Positions 35,072 to 43,027 of a stretch of DNA of 64,000 nt are shown piece after piece (position 1 is the first letter of the stretch; each line of letters opens with the position of its first letter). The translations under genes and the position numbers were made by a program. The notes under the pieces were generated by a model, which saw nothing but the letters and a program-made list of their open reading frames with translations, did no database searches and had not been told where the DNA came from. Source of the DNA: Modestobacter marinus (GTDB lineage: Bacteria; Actinomycetota; Actinomycetes; Mycobacteriales; Geodermatophilaceae); assembly GCF_011758655.1 (NCBI RefSeq), contig NZ_JAAMPA010000001.1, positions 372,001 to 436,000 of the forward strand. Reading direction: 5' to 3'.

Positions 35072-35408
35072 AACACATCCACGGGTCACGGGCCCCGGGC
35101 AGGGGAACGAGGGCGACAGCCGACGGACCCACCCGGAGGGCGGCGTCCATCGCCGTGCGGCCCGACGAGCTCCGGGTCCGGGAACGGTCACCCGGGCAGG
35201 AACGGACGCCCAGGTGTTCCCCACCCCGGCTTGTCGGTCACGGCACGATAACGAACGCCTGGCGGAAGAGAACGGTGCACGAGCAGGGAATCACCATGTC
35301 GACCCAGCACTCCGCAGGCGCGCCGACACCCTGCGTGAGAAACGCGCCGTGAACCGACCGAGCCGGCCGGGTCGGGGCCGTGCGCAAGGCCACACCGGCC
35401 GGACGGCG
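35072..35408. promoter_or_regulatory. rpfB leader region, possible structured RNA
   Basis: No coding sequence is seen in this gap. On the minus strand it contains CCGGGGTGGGGAACACC and then CCCGGGTGACCG about 30 nt later. Some actinobacterial rpf genes are preceded by a c-di-AMP (ydaO/yuaA) riboswitch with GGGGAACC and GGGUGAAUCC blocks; these are only partial matches. AT-rich ACGATAACGAAC at 35,244-35,255 may belong to the promoter. Confidence 0.3.
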
Positions 35409-36251
35409 TCAGGCCAGCGCGGGCGAGCTCTGACGCACCGGGCGCAGCCAGGTCAGCAGGAACCCGGCGACCACCAGTCCGGCGATGATCGCGGAGAACC
35501 CGCCCGCGACCAGGGCCACCGGCAGCAGCCCCGCACCGTCGGAGCTCACCCGGTCGCCGAGGTCGATCGCGGCGCGGAGCAGCAGCGCCCCCAGCGGCAG
35601 CAGGGCCAGCACGCTGGCCGCGGCGACCGACAGGTGCGCGGTCCAGGTGCGCTGCGCCTCGTCGACCGGCACGTCGGCGCCCTCGGCGGGCAGCGGGCGC
35701 AGCAGCACCCGCAGCAGCGCGGTCTCGGCCAGCAGCCACCCGGCCAGCGGCACCGCCGTCGCCGTGGCGACGACCGGCGACGCCAGGTCGTCGACCTGCA
35801 GCAGGGCGGTGAGCACGACCCCCGCGACCGCACCGCGCATGGTCCACAGCAGCCAGAGCGAGATCTGCTCCGACCGCCGGGGGCGGCGCGGCGGGCTGGT
35901 GGTCGCCCAGCGTGGCCGCGGCCGGGTCGCCTCGGCCAGCAGCACCCCGGCCAGCGAGCCGACGGCGAGGGCGGGCACCCAGAGGAAGACCGACGCCTCG
36001 GCGAACACCACCACGGTGCTGACCACCAGCGCCACCCCGAGCAGCAGACCGAGGAGGCGCACCCGGTGGGCGTGCGTGGCCTGGCGGGCCAGTTGCGCGG
36101 TGGCCTCCGGCGTCACCGGGACGAACTCGACACCGGCGGAGGCGACGGCCCGCCGGCCGGCGGCGAGCGACCAGCCCCGGGCCAGCAAGGCGGCCGGGAC
36201 CATCAAGGCGATGAAGAGCACGACGGCGATGAGACGGCCCACCCTGGTCAT
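35409..36251 (-). CDS. Conserved membrane protein, unknown function
   Basis: 280 residues with about seven hydrophobic segments: GRLIAVVLFIALMVPAALLA at the N-terminus, two around residues 65-115, and the rest across 135-265. A polar EATRPRPRWATTSPPRRPRR loop follows the third segment. No catalytic motif is seen and no family is recognised. The ATG at 36251 has GGAAGGACGAC upstream; the frame extending to 36344 lacks any such site. Between tatD and rpfB on the same strand. Confidence 0.75.
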   Translation of the reverse strand: MTRVGRLIAVVLFIALMVPAALLARGWSLAAGRRAVASAGVEFVPVTPEATAQLARQATHAHRVRLLGLLLGVALVVSTVVVFAEASVFLWVPALAVGSLAGVLLAEATRPRPRWATTSPPRRPRRSEQISLWLLWTMRGAVAGVVLTALLQVDDLASPVVATATAVPLAGWLLAETALLRVLLRPLPAEGADVPVDEAQRTWTAHLSVAAASVLALLPLGALLLRAAIDLGDRVSSDGAGLLPVALVAGGFSAIIAGLVVAGFLLTWLRPVRQSSPALA

Positions 36252-36357
36252 TGTCGTCCTTCCGGACGACACCGCCACCATGTGCCGTCCCCGGGTTCGC
36301 GGAGCACCGCCTGGGGCCCTGGCCGCCGACGTCGGGGCGATCACCCGGAGAGGGTGA

Positions 36358-37227
36358 TCACCCCCAGGAGCCGAAGACCCGTTCCGCCGTGCCGGTCAGC
36401 GCCGCGCAGAGCTGGTCCAGGGGCACCCCGGTGACCTCGGCCAGCGCCCGCACCGTGTGCGGTACCAGCCGGGCGGAGTTGGGGCGCCCGCGCAGCGGGG
36501 CGGGGGTCAGGAACGGGGCGTCGGTCTCGACCAGCAGCTGGTCCAGCGGGGTGAGCGCCGCCGCCTCGCGCAGGGCGCCGGCGCTGGAGAAGGTGACCGT
36601 GCCGGCGAAGGACAGCACGTGGCCGCGCTCGAGGCAGGCCCGGGCGAACCCCGCGTCGCCGGAGAAGCAGTGGAAGACGGTGTGCTCGGGAGCACCCTCG
36701 TCGTCCAGCACCCGGAGCACCTCGTCGTGGGCGTCGCGGTCGTGGATGACCAGGGCGATCCCGTGGCGCTTGGCGATGTCGATGTGCGCCCGGAAGGACG
36801 CCTCCTGGGCGGCCCAGCCCTCCGGGCCGGTGCGGTAGCGGTCCAGCCCGGTCTCCCCCACCGCCCGGACCCGGGGCAACGCGGCGAGCCGGTCGATCTC
36901 GGCCAGCGCCGCCTCGGTCGCCGCACCGGCGCCGGCCTCGTTCGGGTGCAGCGCCACCGCCGCCAGCACGTTCGGGTGCCGCGCGGCCAGCTCGGCCGAC
37001 CAGCGCGAGGACGCCACGTCCACGCCGACCTGCACCAGCCGCGGGACGCCGACGGCCACGGCGGCCGCGATCGCCTCGTCGACCTCGGCGTCGGTGGGCT
37101 CGCGGTCCTCGCCGCCCACGGCGATGTCGAAGTGCGTGTGGCTGTCGACCGCCGGGGACGGCAGCGGCTCCGGGGACGGCGGCGGCTCACCCCGCCGGTT
37201 CGCCCGCGAGGACGCCGACCGGCTCAC
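36358..37227 (-). CDS. tatD: TatD-family metal-dependent DNase
   Basis: 289 residues, TIM-barrel hydrolase. Metal ligands in VDSHTHFDIA near residue 29, the conserved Glu in VGETGLDRYR, HD in LVIHDRDAHDEVL, VFHCFSGD and the final Asp in LVETDAPFLTP. Family members have 3'-5' exonuclease activity in DNA repair and quality control. The first ~25 residues are a Pro/Ser/Arg-rich extension. GTG 37227. It follows metG, from which it is separated by a perfect 28-bp palindrome, so it may have its own promoter. Confidence 0.93.
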   Translation of the reverse strand: MSRSASSRANRRGEPPPSPEPLPSPAVDSHTHFDIAVGGEDREPTDAEVDEAIAAAVAVGVPRLVQVGVDVASSRWSAELAARHPNVLAAVALHPNEAGAGAATEAALAEIDRLAALPRVRAVGETGLDRYRTGPEGWAAQEASFRAHIDIAKRHGIALVIHDRDAHDEVLRVLDDEGAPEHTVFHCFSGDAGFARACLERGHVLSFAGTVTFSSAGALREAAALTPLDQLLVETDAPFLTPAPLRGRPNSARLVPHTVRALAEVTGVPLDQLCAALTGTAERVFGSWG

Positions 37228-37238
37228 CCGGTCACCCG

Positions 37239-37266
37239 GAGGGCAGAAATGGCCATTTCTGCCCTC
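37239..37266 (-). terminator. 28-bp perfect palindrome after metG
   Basis: GAGGGCAGAAAT (37239-37250), GGCC, ATTTCTGCCCTC (37255-37266). The whole element is self-complementary, has an AT-rich centre unusual for this genome, and lies 33 bp beyond the metG stop and 11 bp before the tatD start. Confidence 0.75.
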
Positions 37267-37299
37267 ACGGCAGGTCGGCCGTCTCGGCTGTGTCGCGGG

Positions 37300-39120
37300 T
37301 CATGCTCCGCCGTCCGTGCCGCTGGTGCCCTTCTCCTCCAGCCGCGCGAGCTCCTCCTCCACGATCGAGGGGTCGAGCTTGGTGAACACCGGCTTCGGCG
37401 GGGCGAGCGGGGTGCCCGGCGGCGGCAGCGGCGTCGAGGCCCAGACGGCCTGCGCCTGGTCGTAGGCCCCGGTGATGATCGGGTACGGGGAGCCGTCGTC
37501 CAGGTCCTCGGTCTCGACCACCTGCGGGGCGGCCGACCACACGCCGGTGCCACCCAGCAGCTCGTGCACCTGCTGCGCGGAGTGCGGCAGGAACGGCGTC
37601 AGCAGGGCGTTGCAGTCCTTGATCGCCTGCAGCGCGGTGTGCAGCACGGTGTCCCGGCGGTCCGGGTCCTCCTTGAGCTTCCACGGCGCCTGGTCCGACA
37701 GGTACTTGTTCGCCTCGCCGACGACCCGCATCGCCTCGGTCGCCGCCGCCTTCTGCCGGTTGCGCGAGAGCAGGTCACCGACGGCGTCGAAGGCCCCGGA
37801 CGTGGTGGCCAGCAGCGCCCGGTCGGCGTCGGTCAGCTCCCCCGGGGTCGGGACGGCGCCGACGTTCTTCGCGGCCATCGACACCGAGCGGTTGACCAGG
37901 TTGCCCCAGCCGGCGACCAGCTCGTCGTTGTTGCGGCGCAGGAACTCCGCCCAGGTGAAGTCGGTGTCCTGGTTCTCCGGGCCGGCCACGGCGATGAAGT
38001 AGCGCAGCGCGTCGGCGTCGTAGCGGGACAGGAAGTCGCGGACGTAGATCACCACGTTGCGCGAGGAGGAGAACTTCCGCCCCTCCATGGTCAGGAACTC
38101 GCTCGACACCACCTCGGTCGGCAGGTTGAGCCGGCCGTAGGAGCCCGGCGTCCCGCCCTTGTCGCCCTCGCCGTTGTAGCCGAGCAGCTGGGCCGGCCAG
38201 ATCTCGGAGTGGAAGACGATGTTGTCCTTGCCCATGAAGTAGTAGGCGTCCGAGTCCGGCGCCTGCCACCACTGCCGCCAGGCCTCCGGGTCACCGGAGC
38301 GGCGGGCCCACTCGATCGACGCCGACAGGTAGCCCACGACGGCGTCGAACCAGACGTAGATGCGCTTGTCCGGCCGGTCCCGCCAGCCGTCCAGCGGCAC
38401 CGGCACGCCCCAGTCGATGTCCCGGGTGTAGCTGCGCGGCTTGAGGTCCTCCAGCAGGTTGACGCTGAAGTTCAGGACGTTGGGCCGCCAGCTCCCCCGG
38501 GTGCCCAGCCAGTCGCCCAGCGCCCGGGTGAACGCCGGCAGGTCCAGGAAGTAGTGCTCCTCCTCGACGAACTTCGGCGTCTCGCCGTTGATCCGGCTGA
38601 CCGGGTTGACCAGGTCGATCGGGTCCAGCTGGTTGCCGCAGTTGTCGCACTGGTCGCCGCGCGCGCCGTCGTAGCCGCAGATCGGGCAGGTGCCCTCGAT
38701 GTAGCGGTCGGGCAGCGTGCGGCCGGTCGACGGGCTGATCGCGCCCAGGGTGGTCTGCGGGAAGACGTAGCCGTTCTTGAGCAGCCCCAGGAAGATCTCC
38801 TGGCTCACCGCGCGGTGGTTGGCCGTCGTCGTCCGGGTGAAGAGGTCGTAGCTGAGCCCGAGGCTGGCCAGGTCGTCGACGATGACCCGGTTGTTGCGGT
38901 CGGCGATCTGCCGGGGCGTGATGCCCTCGGCGTCCGCGGCGACCGTGATCGGCGTCCCGTGCTCGTCGGTGCCGCTCACCATCAGCACCTGGTCGCCGGA
39001 CATCCGGTGGAACCGGCTGAAGACGTCGGAGGGGACGCCGAACCCGGAGACGTGCCCGATGTGCCGCGGGCCGTTGGCGTAGGGCCACGCGACGGCGGTG
39101 AGGATGTGCCGATCTGTCAC
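37300..39120 (-). CDS. metG: Methionyl-tRNA synthetase
   Basis: 606 residues. Class I synthetase: HIGH motif in [12 protein letters not shown] near the start, KFSSS (variant KMSKS) in [14 protein letters not shown], and the connective peptide zinc knuckle [18 protein letters not shown] intact. A Pro-rich C-terminal tail of about 45 residues follows the anticodon-binding domain. GTG 39120 is preceded by TACCCT six bases upstream and no Shine-Dalgarno sequence, so the mRNA may be leaderless; the frame extending to 39576 belongs to the neighbouring membrane gene region. Confidence 0.97.
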   Translation of the reverse strand: MTDRHILTAVAWPYANGPRHIGHVSGFGVPSDVFSRFHRMSGDQVLMVSGTDEHGTPITVAADAEGITPRQIADRNNRVIVDDLASLGLSYDLFTRTTTANHRAVSQEIFLGLLKNGYVFPQTTLGAISPSTGRTLPDRYIEGTCPICGYDGARGDQCDNCGNQLDPIDLVNPVSRINGETPKFVEEEHYFLDLPAFTRALGDWLGTRGSWRPNVLNFSVNLLEDLKPRSYTRDIDWGVPVPLDGWRDRPDKRIYVWFDAVVGYLSASIEWARRSGDPEAWRQWWQAPDSDAYYFMGKDNIVFHSEIWPAQLLGYNGEGDKGGTPGSYGRLNLPTEVVSSEFLTMEGRKFSSSRNVVIYVRDFLSRYDADALRYFIAVAGPENQDTDFTWAEFLRRNNDELVAGWGNLVNRSVSMAAKNVGAVPTPGELTDADRALLATTSGAFDAVGDLLSRNRQKAAATEAMRVVGEANKYLSDQAPWKLKEDPDRRDTVLHTALQAIKDCNALLTPFLPHSAQQVHELLGGTGVWSAAPQVVETEDLDDGSPYPIITGAYDQAQAVWASTPLPPPGTPLAPPKPVFTKLDPSIVEEELARLEEKGTSGTDGGA

Positions 39121-39126
39121 GGCCTG

Positions 39127-39132
39127 AGGGTA
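39127..39132 (-). promoter_or_regulatory. -10 box TACCCT, probable leaderless promoter of metG
   Basis: TACCCT on the minus strand, 6 nt from the GTG at 39120, with no ribosome binding site. Confidence 0.55.
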
Positions 39133-39166
39133 GTGACCGGCGTCCACCGCCTCGACCGGCGCGTCC

Positions 39167-39820
39167 TCAGGGGGCGTCGGTGACCGCGACGGTGCTCGGT
39201 GCGGGGAGGTCGGCGGCGGGGACGCCCACCACGGCGACGGCGGCCAGCGCCAGCCCGATGCCGGCCAGGGTGACGCCGCGGAGCACGCGGTGCTCGACCA
39301 CGGGAGCGCGGCGGGTCGGGCGGGGCCGCCCACCGGCCGCCACCCAGGCGAGCGCGGACGGCGCGGTGGCCAGCAGCAGCTTCCCGGTGGGGACGGCGAG
39401 GCCCAGCAGTGCGAGAGCGGGCAGCGGCGCGCCGTCGAGCGGGCCGACCGCCACCAGCAGGACGCCGTCGGCGCCGACCAGCCCGACCGCGCAGAACACG
39501 ACCAGCAGGGCGATCTCCCCGCAGGCGACGGCGACCAGCAGCATCCGGCCGGCCCCGTCGACGAGGCCGGCCCCACCGCCGGCGCACGCCACGACCCAGC
39601 CGGCGAGCAGCAGCAGCGTTCCGGCGACCAGCCAGCCGGAGGGGCGCACCCCGGAGCCGAAGACGCCCTCCAGGCTGGTCAGCCCGAAGGCGAGCAGGCC
39701 GAGGGCCTCCAGCACGGAGAGCCCACCGGCGGCGGCCACCGTCGCCGGCAGCCGCACCGGACGCACCGTCGCCGGGACGACGGGGGTGGCGCGGGGGGCG
39801 TCGAGGACGGCGCTGGGCAC
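39167..39820 (-). CDS. Small integral membrane protein, unknown function
   Basis: 217 residues, five hydrophobic stretches ([68 protein letters not shown] to LLGLAVPTG, and [20 protein letters not shown]-like near 185-205). No motif of a known transporter or enzyme. GTG 39820 has GGAG about nine bases upstream. It is divergent from corA across 151 bp that contain a long hairpin. Function is not assigned. Confidence 0.65.
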   Translation of the reverse strand: MPSAVLDAPRATPVVPATVRPVRLPATVAAAGGLSVLEALGLLAFGLTSLEGVFGSGVRPSGWLVAGTLLLLAGWVVACAGGGAGLVDGAGRMLLVAVACGEIALLVVFCAVGLVGADGVLLVAVGPLDGAPLPALALLGLAVPTGKLLLATAPSALAWVAAGGRPRPTRRAPVVEHRVLRGVTLAGIGLALAAVAVVGVPAADLPAPSTVAVTDAP

Positions 39821-39889
39821 GGGGGGGTCTCCTGACCGCGGGAACGGGTGTCCCGGTTCAGGTCGGGCGTTCCGGCGGCCGGCCGCAGG

Positions 39890-39933
39890 CCTCCCGGACG
39901 GGTCTCACCCGCGGGGGTGAGACCGGCGGGAGG
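39890..39933. promoter_or_regulatory. Long imperfect hairpin in corA divergent region
   Basis: CCTCCCG (39890-39896) pairs with CGGGAGG (39927-39933) and GGTCTCACCC (39901-39910) with GGGTGAGACC (39915-39924), around GCGG. It starts 82 bp before the corA GTG and could be an operator or 5' leader structure for corA. Confidence 0.4.
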
Positions 39934-39971
39934 CGGGGATGCTGTACCCCGACAGAACCGAGGGAGGACCG

Positions 39972-41072
39972 GTGACCGACACCGAGAGCACGACCAGCAA
40001 GCGCCCACCCGCGGCCCTCCCGCAGACCCTGCGTCCCGCCCCCGCCGGTGCACCGCGCGAGGTGCGGCCACCGCGGGACGGCGGCGACCCGGTGGTCGAC
40101 TGCGCCGTCTACGTGCGGGGCGAGCGGCTGGACGTCACGCCGTCCGAGGCGCTGGAGGTGGCCCGCGAGCGGGGCGGCTTCGTCTGGCTGGGTCTCTACG
40201 AGCCCTCCGAGGCGGAGCTGACCGCGATCGGCGAGCACTACGGCCTGCACCCGCTCGCCGTGGAGGACGCCGTCTACGCCCACCAGCGGCCCAAGCTGGA
40301 GCGCTACGACGACGCGATGTTCATGGTGCTCAAGACGGCCAGCTACGTCGAGCACGACCAGCTGACCGCCACCAGCGAGGTGCTGATCACCGGCGAGATC
40401 ATGGTCTTCGTCGGCCGCGACCACGTGATCTCGGTCCGGCACGGCACGCACGGTGAGCTGGGCGAGCTGCGCACCCAGCTGGAGCAGCAGCCGGACCTGC
40501 TCTGCAACGGGCCCTCCGCCGTCCTCTACGCGATCGCCGACCACGTCGTCGACGACTTCCTCGACGTCGCCAACGCGGTGGAGGAGGACGTCGAGGAGGT
40601 CGAGACCTCGGTGTTCAGCCCGAGCCGCACCGACGACAGCGGCCGCATCTACCAGCTCAAGCGGGAGCTGATGCAGCTGCGCCGCGCGGTGCTGCCGCTG
40701 GAGCTGCCGCTGGCCACGCTGGTCGACCGGCCGAACGAGCTGGTGCCCGAGGCGATGCGGTCCTACTTCCGGGACGTCCAGGACCACGCGCTGCGGGTGC
40801 GCGACCAGGTGACCGGCCTGGACGAGCTGCTGACCTCGATCCTGCAGGCCTCGCTGGCGCGCACCTCGCTGGCCGACAACGAGGACATGCGGAAGATCTC
40901 CGCGTGGGCCGGCATCATCGCGCTGCCCACCGCCATCGCCGGCATCTACGGGATGAACTTCGTGTACATGCCCGAGCTGGACGAGCGCTGGGGCTATCCC
41001 GCCGCGCTGCTGGTGATGCTGCTCTCCTGCCTGGCCCTGCACCGCGGCTTCAAGCGCACCGGCTGGCTCTGA
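39972..41072 (+). CDS. corA: CorA-like magnesium/cobalt channel
   Basis: 366 residues. The long soluble N-terminal domain ends in the stalk helix (~residues 230-300), then TM1 (WAGIIALPTAIAGIYGMNF) with the diagnostic GMN at its end, the loop YMPELDERW, and TM2 (YPAALLVMLLSCLALHRGF). The E-L-D loop matches CorA. It imports divalent cations, mainly Mg2+. GTG 39972 has GGGAGG four bases upstream. Inverted-repeat element 41,091-41,147 follows 18 bp after the stop. Confidence 0.93.
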   Translation: MTDTESTTSKRPPAALPQTLRPAPAGAPREVRPPRDGGDPVVDCAVYVRGERLDVTPSEALEVARERGGFVWLGLYEPSEAELTAIGEHYGLHPLAVEDAVYAHQRPKLERYDDAMFMVLKTASYVEHDQLTATSEVLITGEIMVFVGRDHVISVRHGTHGELGELRTQLEQQPDLLCNGPSAVLYAIADHVVDDFLDVANAVEEDVEEVETSVFSPSRTDDSGRIYQLKRELMQLRRAVLPLELPLATLVDRPNELVPEAMRSYFRDVQDHALRVRDQVTGLDELLTSILQASLARTSLADNEDMRKISAWAGIIALPTAIAGIYGMNFVYMPELDERWGYPAALLVMLLSCLALHRGFKRTGWL

Positions 41073-41090
41073 CCCACCCGGCGTCCCGCG

Positions 41091-41147
41091 CCGTTGGTCA
41101 CTGGTCGCTGTCTCCACCTCGGCGGGACAGCGACCAGTGACCAACGG
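41091..41147. repeat. Inverted repeat, family B (left copy)
   Basis: CCGTTGGTCACTGGTCGCTGTC (22 nt, 41091-41112) and its exact reverse complement (41126-41147) with a 13-nt spacer, 18 bp after corA. Likely terminator; the same core sequence reappears at 42,065-42,129. Confidence 0.85.
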
Positions 41148-41197
41148 AGGCGGTCGCCTGTGGATGCGGGATCGGTGGTGACGGCTCGTCGGGCACG

Positions 41198-42082
41198 GTG
41201 CCGTGTGTGCCTGCTGCCGCCGTCCCCGCCGAGTTGCGCGCCATGGCCTTCCTCGGTTCCGACGCCGTCCAGCGTGGCCTGCTCACCACGGGGCAGTTGC
41301 GCAGCCAGGTCTGGCGGCGGATCTGGCCGGACGTGTACGTCCACCGGGACGTGCCGTGGTCGCACGGCCTCCGAGTCCGGGGCGCAGCGCTGCGCTGGCC
41401 GGACGCCGTGGTCACCGGGCGCAGCGCGGCCGTCGTCTGGGGCGTCGACCTGGCGGGGCCGGACGACGACGTCGAGCTCACGCTGCCGGCGCCGGCGAAC
41501 CGGGTCCGGGTGGCCGGTCTCCGCTTCCGGCGGGCCGACGTCGACGCCAAGCGCGTGCTGCGGCACGACCGGCTGTGGGTCGCCAGTCCGGAGCAGACCG
41601 CGGTGCAGCTCGCCGGCGCCCTCCCGCTCGACGACGGCGTCGTGGCGGTGGACCGGCTGGTGGTGGCGGGCGGAGCCGACCTGGCTGAGGTGCGCTGGCT
41701 CGCCGGTGCCGCCATGGGCCCCGGGAGCAGACGGGCCCGGCACGCCTGCGCCCTGGCCGACGGGCTGGCCGAGTCGCCGCAGGAGACCCGGGTGCGGTTG
41801 CTCATCGGTCGCAGCCAGCTCCCCGCGCCGGTGGCCCAGCACCGGGTCGTGGACGGCGGCCGGTTCGTCGCCCGCGTCGACTTCGGCTGGCCGGCCCAGC
41901 GGGTGGCGCTGGAGTACGACGGGCTCTGGCACGCGGAGCCCGGTCAGTTCGCCCGCGACCGCGAACGCCTCAACCGGCTGCGCGAGGCCGGCTGGCAGGT
42001 GGTGTTCGTGACCGCAGCGGACCTGCACGCCCCCGAACGCCTCATCGCCCGGATCGCCGCCGCCCTCGCCGTTGGTCGCTGA
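41198..42082 (+). CDS. VSR/DUF559-fold protein of the actinobacterial AbiEi-like group
   Basis: 294 residues. The N-terminal part has LTTGQLRSQVWRRIWPDVYV, typical of the winged-helix start of AbiEi/DUF559-type proteins. The C-terminal part is a VSR-like endonuclease-type fold: VDFGWPAQRVALEYDGLWH with the EYDG acidic pair, then RDRERLNRLREAGWQVVFVT. The function is not established; such genes are scattered in actinobacterial genomes, often in variable positions. The start is uncertain (several GTG codons from 41198; ATG 41243 also possible). Flanked on both sides by related inverted repeats, the right one overlapping its stop codon. Confidence 0.75.
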   Translation: MPCVPAAAVPAELRAMAFLGSDAVQRGLLTTGQLRSQVWRRIWPDVYVHRDVPWSHGLRVRGAALRWPDAVVTGRSAAVVWGVDLAGPDDDVELTLPAPANRVRVAGLRFRRADVDAKRVLRHDRLWVASPEQTAVQLAGALPLDDGVVAVDRLVVAGGADLAEVRWLAGAAMGPGSRRARHACALADGLAESPQETRVRLLIGRSQLPAPVAQHRVVDGGRFVARVDFGWPAQRVALEYDGLWHAEPGQFARDRERLNRLREAGWQVVFVTAADLHAPERLIARIAAALAVGR

Positions 42083-42129
42083 GCGTCGTCCCGTTCGCCG
42101 GAGGACGACAGCCAGTGACCAATGGCGAG
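42065..42129. repeat. Inverted repeat, family B (right copy)
   Basis: 27-nt arms (42065-42091 and 42103-42129), 22 of 27 complementary, sharing GTTGGTC, ACTGG and CGTC blocks with the left copy. It contains the stop codon of the upstream gene and lies five bases from the rsmI stop, so it can serve as a two-way terminator. Confidence 0.75.
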
Positions 42130-42133
42130 GGGG

Positions 42134-42973
42134 TCAGGGGCGTTTGGCGGCCAGGACGGCGTCGTAGACGTCGCGTCTCGGCAGGCCGGTGCGGGCCATC
42201 ACGGTGCGGATCGCCTCCTTGCGGTCGGCGCCGGCGGCCTCCTCCGCTGCGACCTCGGCGGCCAGCTCGGCCGGGGTCAGGCTGGCCGGGCCGGCCACGG
42301 CGCCGGCGACCACCAGGGTGATCTCGCCGCGCACCCCCTCGGCGGCCCACTCGGCCAGCGAGGCCAGCGAGCCGCGGCGGACCTCCTCGTGGGTCTTGGT
42401 CAGCTCCCGGCAGACCGCGGCGGGCCGGTCGGCACCGAGGGCACCGGCCGCGTCGGTCAGGGCGTCGGCCAGCCGGTGCGGCGACTCGTAGAACACCATC
42501 GTCCGCGGCTCGGCGGCGAGCGCCGCCAGCGCCGACCGGCGCTCCCCGCCCTTGCGCGGGAGGAACCCCTCGAAGGTGAAGCGGTCGCAGGGCAGCCCGG
42601 AGACGGCCAGCGCGGTCACGACGGCCGACGGCCCGGGCACCGAGGTCACCTCGATCCCCGCCTCGATCGCCGCCCGCACCAGCGTGTAGCCGGGGTCGGA
42701 GACCGACGGCATGCCCGCGTCGGTGATCAGCAGCACGGTGCGGCCCTCGGTCATCGCCGCGACCAACCCGGGCAGCCGGGACCGCTCCACGGTCTCGTGG
42801 AAGGTGACCACCTTGCCGGTGAGGGTCACCTCCAGGTCCTTGGCCAGCCGGTGCAGCCGCCGGGTGTCCTCCACCGCCAGGACGTCGGCGTCGGCCATCG
42901 CCTGCCGCAGCCGCGGGCCGACGTCGCCGGGCTGTCCCAGCGGTGCGCCACCCAGCACGAGTCGTCCGGTCAT
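42134..42973 (-). CDS. rsmI: 16S rRNA (cytidine-1402 2'-O)-methyltransferase
   Basis: 279 residues of the tetrapyrrole-methylase (SAM-dependent) fold. LVLGGAPLGQPGDVGPRLRQ at the N-terminus, VEDTRRLHRLAKDL, LLITDAGMPSVSDPGYTLVR (the SAM pocket) and SVPGPSAVVTALAVSGLP are the RsmI signature blocks. The usual start GTPIGN is here GGAPLGQ, a conservative change. ATG 42973. It diverges from the mannosyltransferase gene with only 54 bp between starts. The order rsmI-pmt is conserved in actinobacteria. Confidence 0.95.
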   Translation of the reverse strand: MTGRLVLGGAPLGQPGDVGPRLRQAMADADVLAVEDTRRLHRLAKDLEVTLTGKVVTFHETVERSRLPGLVAAMTEGRTVLLITDAGMPSVSDPGYTLVRAAIEAGIEVTSVPGPSAVVTALAVSGLPCDRFTFEGFLPRKGGERRSALAALAAEPRTMVFYESPHRLADALTDAAGALGADRPAAVCRELTKTHEEVRRGSLASLAEWAAEGVRGEITLVVAGAVAGPASLTPAELAAEVAAEEAAGADRKEAIRTVMARTGLPRRDVYDAVLAAKRP

Positions 42974-43014
42974 GGCATCGAGCCTGTCACGGCGGCTGAC
43001 CCAGCTCGGCCACA

Positions 43015-43020
43015 TACCCT
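43015..43020 (+). promoter_or_regulatory. -10 box TACCCT, probable leaderless promoter of the mannosyltransferase gene
   Basis: TACCCT, 7 nt before ATG 43028, no ribosome binding site between. Same hexamer and spacing as the metG and 61,990 genes. Confidence 0.55.
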
Positions 43021-43027
43021 GGCCGGC

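Noticed and set aside
35409-36251. Membrane protein as a transporter component
   Set aside because: Helices only; no ATPase, substrate-binding or channel motif is present.
39121-39576. Upstream extension of metG
   Set aside because: It overlaps the membrane protein gene at 39,167-39,820 in another frame; family homology starts at GTG 39120.
42122-43027. Upstream extension of the mannosyltransferase frame
   Set aside because: It is antisense to rsmI; the homologous protein begins at ATG 43028 with a TACCCT box just before it.
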